Positions 41,711 to 50,834 of a stretch of DNA of 64,000 nt are shown one piece after another. Origin of the DNA: Cryobacterium cheniae (lineage in GTDB: Bacteria > Actinomycetota > Actinomycetes > Actinomycetales > Microbacteriaceae); assembly GCF_004403395.1 (NCBI RefSeq), contig NZ_SOGN01000035.1, positions 186,001 to 250,000 on the forward strand. Reading direction: 5' to 3'. The translations under genes were made by a program, and so were the position numbers. Positions within the stretch are counted from its first letter, which is position 1. Each line of letters starts with the position of its first letter. The notes under the pieces are model-generated. The model saw only the letters and a program-made list of their open reading frames with translations, made no database searches and was not told the DNA's origin.

Positions 41711-42481
41711 ATGCCACACTCACCCCGCCGGCCGGCGGCATCCCGCAGTCGGCGTTCCCGGCGCCCTCCCGTCACCGCACTGATGGTGATCCTGGCGCTT
41801 CTGGCTCTGGTCTGGGCGGCCGTGGGCGGCCTGCCCGGCCTCACGCCGGGAGAGGCATCCGTTCCCGGGCCGGGCGGCTCCGCGGCCACGGCGACCGGCG
41901 ACGCGGCCGACCTGCTGGCCACCCTGCCGGTCAAGGGCAAGGCCCCGAAAACCGGCTATGACCGCACCGGGGAGTTCGGCTCCGCCTGGCGCGACGTCGA
42001 CGACAACGGCTGCGACACCCGCAACGACATCCTGGCCCGCGACCTGACCGGGATCGTGACCGACGAATCCTGCCGGGTGCTGAGCGGCGAACTGCTGGCA
42101 CCCTACACGGGCGAATCAGTGTCATTCGAGCGCGGTGAAACCACCTCGATGCTCGTACAGATCGACCACCTGGTCGCGCTGTCGAACGCCTGGCAGACCG
42201 GTGCCGCGCAGTTGGACCGGGACGCGCGGATCGCCCTGGCCAACGACCCGCTGAACCTGCTGGCGTCTGACGGTGCCTCCAACTCGCAGAAGGGCGACGG
42301 GGACGCCGCCACCTGGCTGCCCGCGGAGAAAACGTTCCGCTGCGAATATGTGGCCCGACAGATCTCAGTGAAGGCCGGCTACGGCCTGTGGGTCGCCCCG
42401 GCCGAGCATGACGCGATGGCGCGCGTGCTCGCGACCTGCCCTGGCCAGCCGGCCTACGCGACCGCGGCCGGCATCGATTAG
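41711..42481 (+). CDS. Secreted HNH-family nuclease (DUF1524 type)
   Basis: A 256-residue protein with an Arg-rich N terminus, one hydrophobic segment (ALMVILALLALVWAAVGG) as signal or anchor, and an extracellular nuclease domain. The HNH core is VQIDHLVALSNAWQTGA (Asp-His), NDPLNLLASDGASNSQKGD (Asn) and AATWLP, as in actinobacterial DUF1524 secreted nucleases. Cysteines in NGCDTRN, ESCRVL, FRCEYV and ATCPGQ likely make two disulfides. GGGAG lies before the ATG. A role in nutrient DNA use or competitor damage is possible; no immunity gene is adjacent. Confidence 0.9.
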   Translation: MPHSPRRPAASRSRRSRRPPVTALMVILALLALVWAAVGGLPGLTPGEASVPGPGGSAATATGDAADLLATLPVKGKAPKTGYDRTGEFGSAWRDVDDNGCDTRNDILARDLTGIVTDESCRVLSGELLAPYTGESVSFERGETTSMLVQIDHLVALSNAWQTGAAQLDRDARIALANDPLNLLASDGASNSQKGDGDAATWLPAEKTFRCEYVARQISVKAGYGLWVAPAEHDAMARVLATCPGQPAYATAAGID

Positions 42482-42514
42482 GCTCCCGCCGGCCGGCACC
42501 GGAAACGGCACGGC

Positions 42515-45500
42515 CTAGACCGACACGGGGACCTCGCCGATCTCGCTGAAGCCCTGGTCGGTGACGGTGATGACCAGCTTGGCCGGGATCTGCTCCTTCA
42601 TGGAGTCGACGTGGCTGATCAGGCCGATGGTGCGGCCTCCGGCGCGGAGTCCGTCCAGTGTGCTCATCGCCGTCTCCAGGGTCGCGCTGTCGAGGGACCC
42701 GAAACCCTCGTCGACGAACAGGGTGTCGAGGGCGATGCCCCCGGCCTGGTTCGACACGATCTCCGCCAGCCCGAGGGCGAGGGCCAGCGACGCCAGGAAC
42801 GTCTCGCCGCCGGAGAGCGACTGTGTGGGGCGGGCCCGCCCGGTATGCGCGTCCCGGATCATCAGCCCCAGCCCGGACTGGCCACCCCGGAACTGCACCG
42901 AGTCGTCGTGCTCCAGCGTGTAGCGGCCGCCGGTCATGGTGCGCAGCCGGTTGTTGGCCGCCGCGATGATCTGCTCCAACTGCGCGGCGAGAACGTAGGT
43001 CTCGAGCCGCATCCGTTTCGTGTTGGGTTCGTCGCCGTGGACGGCAGCGGCCAGCTCCCGCACCTGGGTCTGCGTGGCCAGAAGCTCCTCGCCTGCGTCG
43101 AAATGCACCCGGGCATCTGTGACCAGGCCGGTCATCACGACCACCCGCTCCCCCAGCGAGCCGCGGGCGGCCAGCGCCGCGTCGCGCGCCGCCGCGGCGA
43201 TGACCAGAGTGTCCCGGGCCAGACCGACGTCGATCAGGCCCGCGGGCAAGCCCGTGAGCGCCGGTTCGGCGAGCACGGAGCGCGCCGCCGCACGTGAATC
43301 GTCGTGCCCGCGGATCAGCTCTTCCAACTGCAGCACGTCGGCGTCGTCCTGGTGGGCCGCGGTCGCGGCGTGTTCGTCGGCGAAGCCTTCGCGGGCCAAC
43401 TGCGCCTGCACGGATGCGTCCGCGGCGTTGCGCAGGCTCCGGCGCTCACGGCTGTGGTCGAGGGCCTCATCGAGGGCCCGCGCGGACGCGAGCTCGGCCT
43501 GCAGCCGATCGACCCGGAAGCCCACCGACGCGAAGTCCCCGCGCTGGGCGGCCACCCGGTCGTCGATGGCCTGCCGGGCACTGCGGCGCTCGGCGAGCCC
43601 GGCGGCCGCCTCGTCGCGGACGGAGCACAGGTCTGCCAAGGCGCGGCCGGCCTCGTCGAGTTCGACTCGCACCCTGCTCTTGTCGAGGCCGAGGGCGGTC
43701 GCCCGCACGCCCGCGCTCACGGCCTCGGCCAGGGCCGCATCGGACGCGGTCGTTTCGCCGGCGATTTCGGCGATGCTGCGTTCCCCGGCCCGGGCTCGGG
43801 CCTCGGCGAGGTCGGTGGCCACGGTGCCCGTGGCGGCATGCGTCTGTTCGAGCCGGGCCTGCCCCTGTTTCAGCCGTTTCCGGGCAGACGCGATGTCCGC
43901 TTCGGTGACCGGTTCGTCATCGCCGGTGGCGGGAGCCGGGTGCACGGTCGAGCCGCACACCTCGCAGGGTTCCCCCGGCACAAGGCTCGAGGCCAGCTCA
44001 ACGGCGTGACCGGCCAGCCGCCGATCCACGAGGGCCTGGTAATGCACCGCCGCCGCGGCATTCTCGCCCGCGGCGACCGCATCGGAGAGGTGCGCCTCCG
44101 CGAGAACGGCGTCGAGGAGCCGCACCTGGTCGGCGGCGGCCTGGGCCACGAGCAGCCGCTCCGTCCGGGCGCGCGCCTCGGGCTCCCGGGCTGCCGCCAG
44201 CAGCGCCGCAGCGAGGTCTGCTTCGACCTCCTCCAGCCGTTCCGGCAGCTCCTGCAGGAGCGCCTGGGTCTGCTGGACGGACGCCGCGTGCCGGGCGAGC
44301 TCGTCCTGCAGCGTCACGATGCCGACCGCGATGCCGGGCAGCAGCCGTTCGGCGTCCCGCACGTCGTTCAGCGACCCGAGCTGGCCGAGGAGGTCGTCGG
44401 TGACGGCGGTGAGGCGGTCGGCCGTTTCCACCAGATTCGGGTCGTCCTGATACTCACGCCAGGCGTCTCGCGCGCGCAGCTCACCGGCCAGGGCCTGGTC
44501 GAGCGCGTCCTCCGCCTCGCGACGCGTGCGGAGCGCCGGCCAGACCCGGGACGCCCGATTCGCGGCCAGCACGGCCTCCCGGTCGAGGGCGACCGCCTCC
44601 TGTCGGGCGTCGAGGACGGCCAGGGCCGAGCGGGCTTCGTTGCGGCGGTCCTGCCGACCGCGAAGGTCGTCCTGGGCCTGCACCTTCACGGTGGCCAGGT
44701 TCAGCACGGACGTGGCCCGTTCGGCACCCTCCGCGGCCTCCGCGAAGAGCTCTTCCAACTCCGCCAGGGCGGCGGCGAACCAGGCCCGGTCGCGAGTGCC
44801 GTGCCCGTCGGCTGCCTCGTTTCCGGGCAGGTTTTCGCGCTGCAACTGCCGGGACGCGGTGGCCGCCAGGCCCGCCAGACGCTGGCGCACGGAATCGAGT
44901 TCATCGTCGAGCACCTTGCGCCGCTGAATCAGCCCGAGCTCGAGCTGCTCGAACCGGGCGCTGCCGAAGAGCGTGCGCAGCACCCCGCGCCGGTCGTCGG
45001 TCTTGGCCAGCAGAAACCGCTGGAACCGGTTTTGCGCCAGCAGGATGACCTGCAGGAATTGGTCCTGCTTGAGTGGCAGGATGCGGCTGAGTTCGTGGCC
45101 GACGTCGACCGGGCGGGTGGCCACGCTGCGCCAGCCTTCGGCGCCTGGTGCTGATCGGGCCCCGTGAACGTCTGCCAGATCACGCCCGCCTGGCAAATCA
45201 CGCCCACATTGCAGATCACGCCCGTCTGGCAGATCACGGATGTCGAGACGCGCGTCGGGCGGGGACATGGTCGTACCGAGGCCGCGCTTCTTGTTCTTCT
45301 CGTATCTGGGTGTGCGGTAAATGCGGTAGTCGTTCTCGTCGAGCGCGAATTCCAGCTCCACGAAGGTGGGATCGTCCGGTTCGCAGTGGTCGCTGCGCAG
45401 CGGGGACTCCGTTCCCTCATAGCGCGGCACACTGCCGTAGAGGGCGAAGCAGACGGCATCGAGGATGCTGGACTTGCCGGCCCCGGTCTTGCCGGTGATC

Positions 45501-45595
45501 AGGAAGATTCCGTCGGCGTCGAAACGCTCGAAGTCGATCACCTGTTCGTTCTTGTAGGGGCCGAAACCGGCGATCCGCAGGCGTTTGATCTTCAT
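42515..45595 (-). CDS. sbcC: SbcC, SMC-like ATPase subunit of the SbcCD nuclease
   Basis: A 1026-residue ATPase, the Rad50 counterpart, which with SbcD opens DNA hairpins and processes broken ends. Walker A is ITGKTGAGKSS (residues ~33-43); the signature LSGGETFLASLALAL and Walker B DTLFVDEGFGSLD are near the C terminus. Between them lie two coiled-coil arms with a zinc-hook CxxC in PGEPCEVCGST near the middle. An insert at about residues 117-140 has four RDLxxG repeats from 18-bp units, in a region where relatives have a short loop. The start overlaps the sbcD stop (ATGA). Confidence 0.95.
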   Translation of the reverse strand: MKIKRLRIAGFGPYKNEQVIDFERFDADGIFLITGKTGAGKSSILDAVCFALYGSVPRYEGTESPLRSDHCEPDDPTFVELEFALDENDYRIYRTPRYEKNKKRGLGTTMSPPDARLDIRDLPDGRDLQCGRDLPGGRDLADVHGARSAPGAEGWRSVATRPVDVGHELSRILPLKQDQFLQVILLAQNRFQRFLLAKTDDRRGVLRTLFGSARFEQLELGLIQRRKVLDDELDSVRQRLAGLAATASRQLQRENLPGNEAADGHGTRDRAWFAAALAELEELFAEAAEGAERATSVLNLATVKVQAQDDLRGRQDRRNEARSALAVLDARQEAVALDREAVLAANRASRVWPALRTRREAEDALDQALAGELRARDAWREYQDDPNLVETADRLTAVTDDLLGQLGSLNDVRDAERLLPGIAVGIVTLQDELARHAASVQQTQALLQELPERLEEVEADLAAALLAAAREPEARARTERLLVAQAAADQVRLLDAVLAEAHLSDAVAAGENAAAAVHYQALVDRRLAGHAVELASSLVPGEPCEVCGSTVHPAPATGDDEPVTEADIASARKRLKQGQARLEQTHAATGTVATDLAEARARAGERSIAEIAGETTASDAALAEAVSAGVRATALGLDKSRVRVELDEAGRALADLCSVRDEAAAGLAERRSARQAIDDRVAAQRGDFASVGFRVDRLQAELASARALDEALDHSRERRSLRNAADASVQAQLAREGFADEHAATAAHQDDADVLQLEELIRGHDDSRAAARSVLAEPALTGLPAGLIDVGLARDTLVIAAAARDAALAARGSLGERVVVMTGLVTDARVHFDAGEELLATQTQVRELAAAVHGDEPNTKRMRLETYVLAAQLEQIIAAANNRLRTMTGGRYTLEHDDSVQFRGGQSGLGLMIRDAHTGRARPTQSLSGGETFLASLALALGLAEIVSNQAGGIALDTLFVDEGFGSLDSATLETAMSTLDGLRAGGRTIGLISHVDSMKEQIPAKLVITVTDQGFSEIGEVPVSV
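45176..45247 (-). repeat. 18-bp in-frame repeats in sbcC
   Basis: Four units of 18 bp (45176, 45194, 45212, 45230), each beginning CAGATCACG or CAAATCACG. They code for RDLPDG, RDLQCG, RDLPGG and RDLADV in the N-terminal ATPase lobe. Confidence 0.88.
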
Positions 45596-46821
45596 CGGCT
45601 GATCTCCCTCAGGTCGCCCTCGGTGAGGAGTTCCGCCACCAGGTCGCGTTCGAAATCGGTCTGGCCGACCCCGTTGCGCACAAACTCGAGGAACCCGGCG
45701 ACAATTTCGCGGTCGGTCTGACGGTTGATGCGTTCACCGTAGCTGGCGGCACCCGGGTCGACGATGATGTCGGGGCGATGCTCGAGGGTGACACAGTGCG
45801 GGAAGCGTCTCTGCAGGCGACGGATGCCGTCGAGGGGCCGCACCTGATCGGTCAGGATCGCCGACACCCAGTCGGGTTCGAACTCCGCGAAGGCGTCATC
45901 GGTCAGGAGCTGCTCGATCTCGCCGGTGAGCACGCTGAGCCGGCGCGGAACCGGAAGGTCGATCCATTCGATCAAGGCCGCGCCACCGGCCTGGAGCTCG
46001 ACCAGCCAGCAGCCCCGCGGCTTGCCGGCCTCCGAGAAGGAGTAGTGCAGGGGGGCGCCCGAGTAGCGCACGCGCTCGGAGAGCCGGGCCCGGCCGTGAA
46101 TGTGGCCGAGGGCGACGTAGTCCGGGTCGGAGAAGACGGAAACGGGAACCAGATCGAGGCCACCCGCGGTGATGTCCCGCACGGCATCGGTCGCCGCGGA
46201 TGCGGGCACGCCCGCCGCGAAGCAGTGGCTGAGCACCACGGACCGTCCGCCGCGCGCGGCGAGATCGTCGCGGATGCGCTGCATCACGAGGGTGAGCACC
46301 TGCTCGTGGGTTTTCAGCGGTTCGTCTGAAGGTCCTTGGAAAGCACTGGGCCCTTGAAAAGCACTGGGCCCTTGGAAAGCACTGGGCCCTTGGAAAGCAC
46401 TGAGGTGCCGGACCAGCGCCGGCTCGAGGTAGGGGATGCCGTAGAAGTGCACGGGCCCGTTCTCGTCGAGCACGGTGACCGGTTCGAGGAATCGCTCCGG
46501 CCGGGTCAGGACGTGGACGCCAGCGAGCGCGGCCCACTCCGATTGGAAGCCGAGGCGGGTGGCCGAGTCGTGGTTGCCGCTGGTCATCACCACCGTGGCC
46601 CCCGCCTGGCGGATCTCCCGCAGCACCGCCGTGAGCAGCGTGTAGCTCTCCGCCGACGGCATGGCCGAATCGAAGATGTCGCCGGCCACCGCCACCACGT
46701 CGATTTGATGCCGGCGCACCACCTCCACCAGCGCATCAAGAACCTGCCGTAGATGCTCCAGGGTCGAATGCGTGTGAAAGGTTCGCCCGATGTGCCAGTC
46801 AGAAGTGTGCAGGATCTTCAT
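45592..46821 (-). CDS. sbcD: SbcD, nuclease subunit of SbcCD
   Basis: A 409-residue Mre11-type phosphoesterase with all metal-site motifs: TSDWHIGR, VAGDIFDSAMP, TSGNHDSATR, VLSHCF and ALGHIHGRA. A C-terminal capping domain follows. An insert of four SAFQGP repeats at about residues 145-170, from 18-bp units, lies between the second and third phosphoesterase blocks and is absent from ordinary SbcD. ATG at 46821 begins the family sequence MKILHTSDWHIG; the frame open to 46959 crosses the fructose promoter region. Confidence 0.95.
   Translation of the reverse strand: MKILHTSDWHIGRTFHTHSTLEHLRQVLDALVEVVRRHQIDVVAVAGDIFDSAMPSAESYTLLTAVLREIRQAGATVVMTSGNHDSATRLGFQSEWAALAGVHVLTRPERFLEPVTVLDENGPVHFYGIPYLEPALVRHLSAFQGPSAFQGPSAFQGPSAFQGPSDEPLKTHEQVLTLVMQRIRDDLAARGGRSVVLSHCFAAGVPASAATDAVRDITAGGLDLVPVSVFSDPDYVALGHIHGRARLSERVRYSGAPLHYSFSEAGKPRGCWLVELQAGGAALIEWIDLPVPRRLSVLTGEIEQLLTDDAFAEFEPDWVSAILTDQVRPLDGIRRLQRRFPHCVTLEHRPDIIVDPGAASYGERINRQTDREIVAGFLEFVRNGVGQTDFERDLVAELLTEGDLREISR
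46334..46405 (-). repeat. 18-bp in-frame repeats in sbcD
   Basis: Four near-identical units, starting at 46334, 46352, 46370 and 46388 (consensus CCTTGGAAAGCACTGGGC), encode four SAFQGP repeats. Confidence 0.92.
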
Positions 46822-46878
46822 GCTGCTCACGGTATCGCCCACCTCCGACCTCCGGATCGCACCGGCCACCGATTTCTT

Positions 46879-46926
46879 TGTTTGCTTTTGTTTTTCTTGA
46901 CAAACAAAAACAAACACAGGTAGCCT
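46879..46926 (+). promoter_or_regulatory. Promoter and operator of the fructose operon
   Basis: A 15-bp inverted repeat (46879-46893 and 46902-46916, one mismatch, 8-bp spacer) built of TGTTTG/CAAACA and TTTTGTTT/AAACAAAA blocks overlaps a -35 TTGACA at 46897-46902. TAGCCT at 46921-46926 is 18 bp downstream as -10. It is strikingly AT-rich, and repeated TTTG/CAAA blocks are typical of DeoR/GlpR-family operators, so the regulator encoded next is the likely ligand. The site may also affect the divergent sbcD gene. Confidence 0.7.
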
Positions 46927-46979
46927 TTTTGTATTCACCAAATCGGTGGTTGTGACCACTCAGCCCGGAGGAGATCGCC

Positions 46980-47768
46980 GTGTTCGCCGAGGAACGCCAG
47001 TCTTTGATCGTCGATCTGGTCAGCAGTTCGAGCCGGGTCACCGTCAGCGATCTCGCCTCCCGCTTCGATGTCACCCCTGAAACGGTGCGCCGCGATCTCG
47101 ACAGTCTGGAAGGCGCCCGCCGGCTACGCCGGGTACACGGCGGTGCCGTCGCCTTCGACCGGCAGAGCACGTCTGAGCTCAGCCTCGAGGAGCGCCAGAC
47201 CCAGAACCACGACGAGAAGAAGCGCATCGCGGCCGCCGCCCTCACCATGATTCCCAAAAGCCAGACCGGTTCCATCCTTCTCGATGCCGGCACCACGACC
47301 GAGTTGCTCGCCGACCTCCTGGTCGACTGGGCCCCGGCAGCCCCCGATGCCGAACTCCTCGTCATCACCAACGCGGTCCCGATCGCCACGAAGCTCGCCG
47401 GCAACGAGGCGGTCCAGGTCTACATCCTGGGCGGCCGGGTGCGCGGCCTCACCCGCGCCGTCGTGGGTCCCAGCACCATCGGCCAGATCGATTCGCTTCG
47501 ACCGGACATCGCCTTCGTCGGCGCCAACGGCGTGCACGCCGAATTCGGTTTCAGCACTCCGGATGCCGTTGAATCCGCCGTGAAGACAGCCATCGTCCGT
47601 TCGGCCCGTCGCGTTGTCGCGCTCGCCGACTCGACCAAGCTCGATAAGGAAACCCTGATCCGCTTCGCAGCGCTGGGCGACGTTGACGTGCTGATCACGG
47701 ACGCCCTCCCATCAGATGAACTTGCCACGGCCCTGGCCGCGGCCGACGTTGAGGTTGTGATCGCGTGA
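46980..47768 (+). CDS. DeoR-family repressor of the fructose operon
   Basis: A 262-residue DeoR/GlpR-type regulator. The N-terminal helix-turn-helix reads RQSLIVDLVSSSSRVTVSDL, RFDVTPETVRRDLDSLE, and RVHGGAV. The C-terminal domain is the phosphosugar-sensing ribose-isomerase-like fold (ILLDAGTTTELLADLL, TNAVPIATKLA, GVHAEFGFSTPD, ADSTKLDKET). The likely inducer is fructose 1-phosphate. GTG at 46980 has GGAGGAG 6 nt upstream. Its stop overlaps the fruK start (GTGA), making it the first gene of the operon and probably autoregulated. Confidence 0.93.
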   Translation: MFAEERQSLIVDLVSSSSRVTVSDLASRFDVTPETVRRDLDSLEGARRLRRVHGGAVAFDRQSTSELSLEERQTQNHDEKKRIAAAALTMIPKSQTGSILLDAGTTTELLADLLVDWAPAAPDAELLVITNAVPIATKLAGNEAVQVYILGGRVRGLTRAVVGPSTIGQIDSLRPDIAFVGANGVHAEFGFSTPDAVESAVKTAIVRSARRVVALADSTKLDKETLIRFAALGDVDVLITDALPSDELATALAAADVEVVIA

Positions 47769-48736
47769 TCATCACGCTGACCCCGAATCCGAGCCTGGAT
47801 CGCACCATCGAGCTGAGTGGCCCGCTGGCCCGCGGCGAAGTGCAGCGCGCCGGCTCGTCCCGCGAAGAGCCGGGCGGCAAGGGCGTGAATATCGTGCGCG
47901 CCCTCGAAGCCTCAGGCGTCCCGAGCCTCGCAATCCTCCCCGGCGACGACCGGGACCCCGTCCTGGTGGCCCTGCGGGCCGCGGGGGTCCCCCACCGCGG
48001 AATGCCGATCGGTGCCACGATCCGCAGCAACATCGCGCTGACCGAAATCGACGGCACCACCACCAAGATCAACGTTCCCGGACCGGTGCTGAGCGCCGCC
48101 CAGCAGCACGACCTGATCGAGCTCGTGATGGAGAAGGCGGAGGGAGCCGCCTGGCTCGTGCTGGCCGGATCTCTCCCCCCGGGCGTGCCCGTCGACTTCT
48201 ACGCCGCCATCACCCGGGAACTGCGCAGCCGGTTCGGCCGGAACGCCCCCCTGGTGGCCGTCGATTCCTCCGGCGCCCCCCTCGCCGCCGCCGTCGCGGC
48301 CGGGCCGGACCTGATCAAGCCCAACGCGGAAGAGCTGGCCGAGCTGACCGGCATCCCCGACCCGGACAGCCTCGAGGGCGATCCGGTGCTCGTGGCCCGC
48401 GCCGCCGAGCGCCTCGTCGCCACGGGCGTCCGCGCCGTGCTGGCCACCCTCGGTTCCAAGGGTGCCGTTCTGGTGACCGCCGACGGTGCCTGGCTCGCCC
48501 AGACGCCGCCCATCGTCGCCCGCAGCACCGTCGGAGCCGGCGACTCGTCCCTGGCCGGCTACCTGCTCAGCAGCATCGCCGGCGATTCCGCCCCCGATTC
48601 GCTGCGTCAGGCCGCAGCCCATGGGGCCGCAGCCGCTTCTCTGCCCGGATCAACCGTTCCGGCACTGAGCCAAACCCGACCGGACGACGTCACCCTGACG
48701 TTGCTCCACACCCATCCAAAGGAGGATGTCCAGTGA
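47765..48736 (+). CDS. fruK: 1-phosphofructokinase
   Basis: A 323-residue PfkB-family kinase that phosphorylates fructose 1-phosphate to fructose 1,6-bisphosphate. It begins IITLTPNPSLDRTIEL as FruK proteins do. It carries the PfkB signature GGKGVNIVRAL and the nucleotide/catalytic motif STVGAGDSSLAGYL with the base Asp. It overlaps both neighbours by GTGA, giving tight translational coupling between repressor, kinase and transporter. Confidence 0.95.
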   Translation: MIITLTPNPSLDRTIELSGPLARGEVQRAGSSREEPGGKGVNIVRALEASGVPSLAILPGDDRDPVLVALRAAGVPHRGMPIGATIRSNIALTEIDGTTTKINVPGPVLSAAQQHDLIELVMEKAEGAAWLVLAGSLPPGVPVDFYAAITRELRSRFGRNAPLVAVDSSGAPLAAAVAAGPDLIKPNAEELAELTGIPDPDSLEGDPVLVARAAERLVATGVRAVLATLGSKGAVLVTADGAWLAQTPPIVARSTVGAGDSSLAGYLLSSIAGDSAPDSLRQAAAHGAAAASLPGSTVPALSQTRPDDVTLTLLHTHPKEDVQ

Positions 48737-50742
48737 GTGCACTGATCACCCCGGAGCTTGTCGCTCTGGATAAAAATCTCGGAGTCGCACCCTCGAGCGT
48801 AATCCGGCATCTTGCCGAGCTCGTCGTCGGCGCCGGTCGCGCCACCGAGATCGAGAGTCTCTACACGGATGCTCTCGCCCGCGAGGCGAAGACGGCCACC
48901 GGAATCCCCGGCGGCCTGGCCATCCCGCATTGCCGTTCGGCAGCGGTCACCGAACCGACGCTGGCGTTGGCCCGGCTGACCTCCCCGGTCGACTTCGGCG
49001 CCGCCGACGGTCCCGCTGACCTTGTCTTCCTGATCGCCGCTCCCGAGGGCGCGGACCAGGACCACCTCAAGATCCTGGCCAAGCTGGCCCGCGCGCTGAT
49101 GAAGGCGCCGTTCACCGCCGCGCTGCGCGCCGCGAAGACCCAGGCCGAAATCGTCGAACTCGTCACCAACGTCGTCTCCCCCGTCCCCGTGGCCGTGGGC
49201 GGCGTCAGCGACGCGAACGTCGGCAGCACGCCTGCCGCGGCATCCGCCGGAACCAAGCGCATCGTCGCCGTGACCGCCTGCCCTACCGGGATCGCGCACA
49301 CCTACATGGCTGCCGAATCCCTCGTCGCCGCGGCGAAGGCCGCCGGCGTCGAACTGCAGGTCGAGACCCAGGGGTCTGCCGGCCTCACCATGCTCGACCC
49401 GGCCGTCATCGCCGCCGCCGACGCGGTCATCTTCGCCGTCGACGTCGACGTACGCGGTCGCGAACGCTTCGCCGGCAAGCCCGTCATCCAGGTGCCCGTC
49501 AAGCGCGGCATCGACGAACCGGCCAAGCTCATCCACGATGCGCTGGCCGCTGCCCAGAACCCCAACGCCCGCCGCGTCGGCGGCACCGTCGGTGCGGCCG
49601 AAGCCGAAGAGACCAGCGAGCACTTCGGGCAGAAGGTCAAGCGCGCCCTGCTCACCGGTGTCAGCTACATGATTCCGTTCGTCGCCGGTGGAGGTCTGCT
49701 GATCGCCCTCGGGTTCCTCCTCGGAGGCTACGAGATCACCGAGGTGGCCGACACGGTCACCCTGGATAACAGCCTGTTCAACCTGCCGGAGGGTGGCCTG
49801 CTCACCTACCTGGGAGCCGTCTTCTTCAAGATCGGCGCCCTGTCGATGGGCTTCCTGGTTCCCGCTCTGGCCGGTTACATCGCCTACGCGATCGCCGACC
49901 GCCCCGGAATCGCCCCCGGTTTCGTCGCGGGCGCCGTCGCCGGGTTCATGGGTGCCGGCTTCCTCGGCGGCATCGCCGGCGGCCTGCTGGCCGGTCTCGC
50001 CGCCGCCAGCTTCGCGAAGCTCGACGTTCCGCGCTGGCTTCGCAGCCTGATGCCCGTCGTCATCATCCCGCTGGTCGCGTCAATCGTCGCTTCGGGCCTG
50101 ATGTTCCTGGTCCTCGGCGGCCCCATCGCGCTGCTGACCACCGCGCTGAACGAGTGGCTGTCCGGCATGACCGGTGCCTCCGCCATCCTGCTCGGCCTGA
50201 TCCTGGGTCTCATGATGGGCTTCGACCTCGGCGGACCGGTCAACAAGGTTGCCTACGCATTCGCCGTCGCCGGCCTCGGCACCGCAACCGTTGCCAACCA
50301 GGCGCCGTGGGAGATCATGGCCGCCGTCATGGCCGCCGGGATGGTTCCGCCGCTCGCCATGGCCCTGGCCACGGTGCTCGACCGCCGCCTGTTCACCATC
50401 GCCGAGCGGGAGAACGGCAAGGCAGCCTGGCTGCTGGGTGCGTCGTTCATCTCCGAAGGCGCCATCCCGTTCGCTGCCGCGGACGTGTTCCGCGTGATCC
50501 CGGCCTGCATGGTCGGCGCCGGTGTGACGGGCGCCCTCTCGATGGCATGGAGTGTCACGTCCAAGGCCCCGCACGGCGGAATGTTCGTCTTCTTCGCCAT
50601 CGACAGCTTTGCCCTCTTCGCTCTGGCGATCGCGATCGGTACCGTCGTCGCGGCCCTCCTGGTGATCGCGCTGAAGCGTTACGCTCGAAAGACACCGTTG
50701 GTCGTCGCGGACGCAGCAGTGCCCGCCCTGATCAACGCTTGA
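48733..50742 (+). CDS. fruA: Fructose PTS transporter, fused IIA-IIB-IIC
   Basis: A 669-residue membrane protein in the order IIA-IIB-IIC. IIA covers ~1-150 with the phospho-His in GGLAIPHCRS. IIB covers ~175-275 with the phospho-Cys in VTACPTGIAHTYMAAE. IIC covers ~300-660 with about nine helices (SYMIPFVAGGGLLIALGFLL at its start, and MMGFDLGGPVNKVAYAF). It takes up fructose and delivers fructose 1-phosphate to FruK. HPr and enzyme I follow 92 nt and ~1.8 kb downstream, so the whole phosphorelay is local. A GC-rich hairpin follows the stop. Confidence 0.96.
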   Translation: MSALITPELVALDKNLGVAPSSVIRHLAELVVGAGRATEIESLYTDALAREAKTATGIPGGLAIPHCRSAAVTEPTLALARLTSPVDFGAADGPADLVFLIAAPEGADQDHLKILAKLARALMKAPFTAALRAAKTQAEIVELVTNVVSPVPVAVGGVSDANVGSTPAAASAGTKRIVAVTACPTGIAHTYMAAESLVAAAKAAGVELQVETQGSAGLTMLDPAVIAAADAVIFAVDVDVRGRERFAGKPVIQVPVKRGIDEPAKLIHDALAAAQNPNARRVGGTVGAAEAEETSEHFGQKVKRALLTGVSYMIPFVAGGGLLIALGFLLGGYEITEVADTVTLDNSLFNLPEGGLLTYLGAVFFKIGALSMGFLVPALAGYIAYAIADRPGIAPGFVAGAVAGFMGAGFLGGIAGGLLAGLAAASFAKLDVPRWLRSLMPVVIIPLVASIVASGLMFLVLGGPIALLTTALNEWLSGMTGASAILLGLILGLMMGFDLGGPVNKVAYAFAVAGLGTATVANQAPWEIMAAVMAAGMVPPLAMALATVLDRRLFTIAERENGKAAWLLGASFISEGAIPFAAADVFRVIPACMVGAGVTGALSMAWSVTSKAPHGGMFVFFAIDSFALFALAIAIGTVVAALLVIALKRYARKTPLVVADAAVPALINA

Positions 50743-50748
50743 CAGCAC

Positions 50749-50782
50749 GTCGGCCGCCCCGATCAATTCGAGGGCGGCCGAC
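50749..50782 (+). terminator. GC-rich hairpin after fruA
   Basis: A perfect 11-bp stem (GTCGGCCGCCC and GGGCGGCCGAC) with a 12-nt loop starts 6 nt after the fruA stop. No T-run follows, so it may be a partial terminator or an mRNA stabiliser setting the fruA:ptsI ratio. Confidence 0.6.
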
Positions 50783-50834
50783 GCGTAGCATCGATGGTGC
50801 AGTATTTTTGCTGCGCAAGAATAGAGGATGTCCC

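Noticed and set aside
43304..45154. Rightward frame opposite sbcC
   Set aside because: Antisense to a gene with Walker, zinc-hook and signature motifs.
45176..46405. Tandem repeats in sbcC and sbcD as a CRISPR array
   Set aside because: Units are 18 bp, directly adjacent and in frame with no unique spacers, so they are coding minisatellites.
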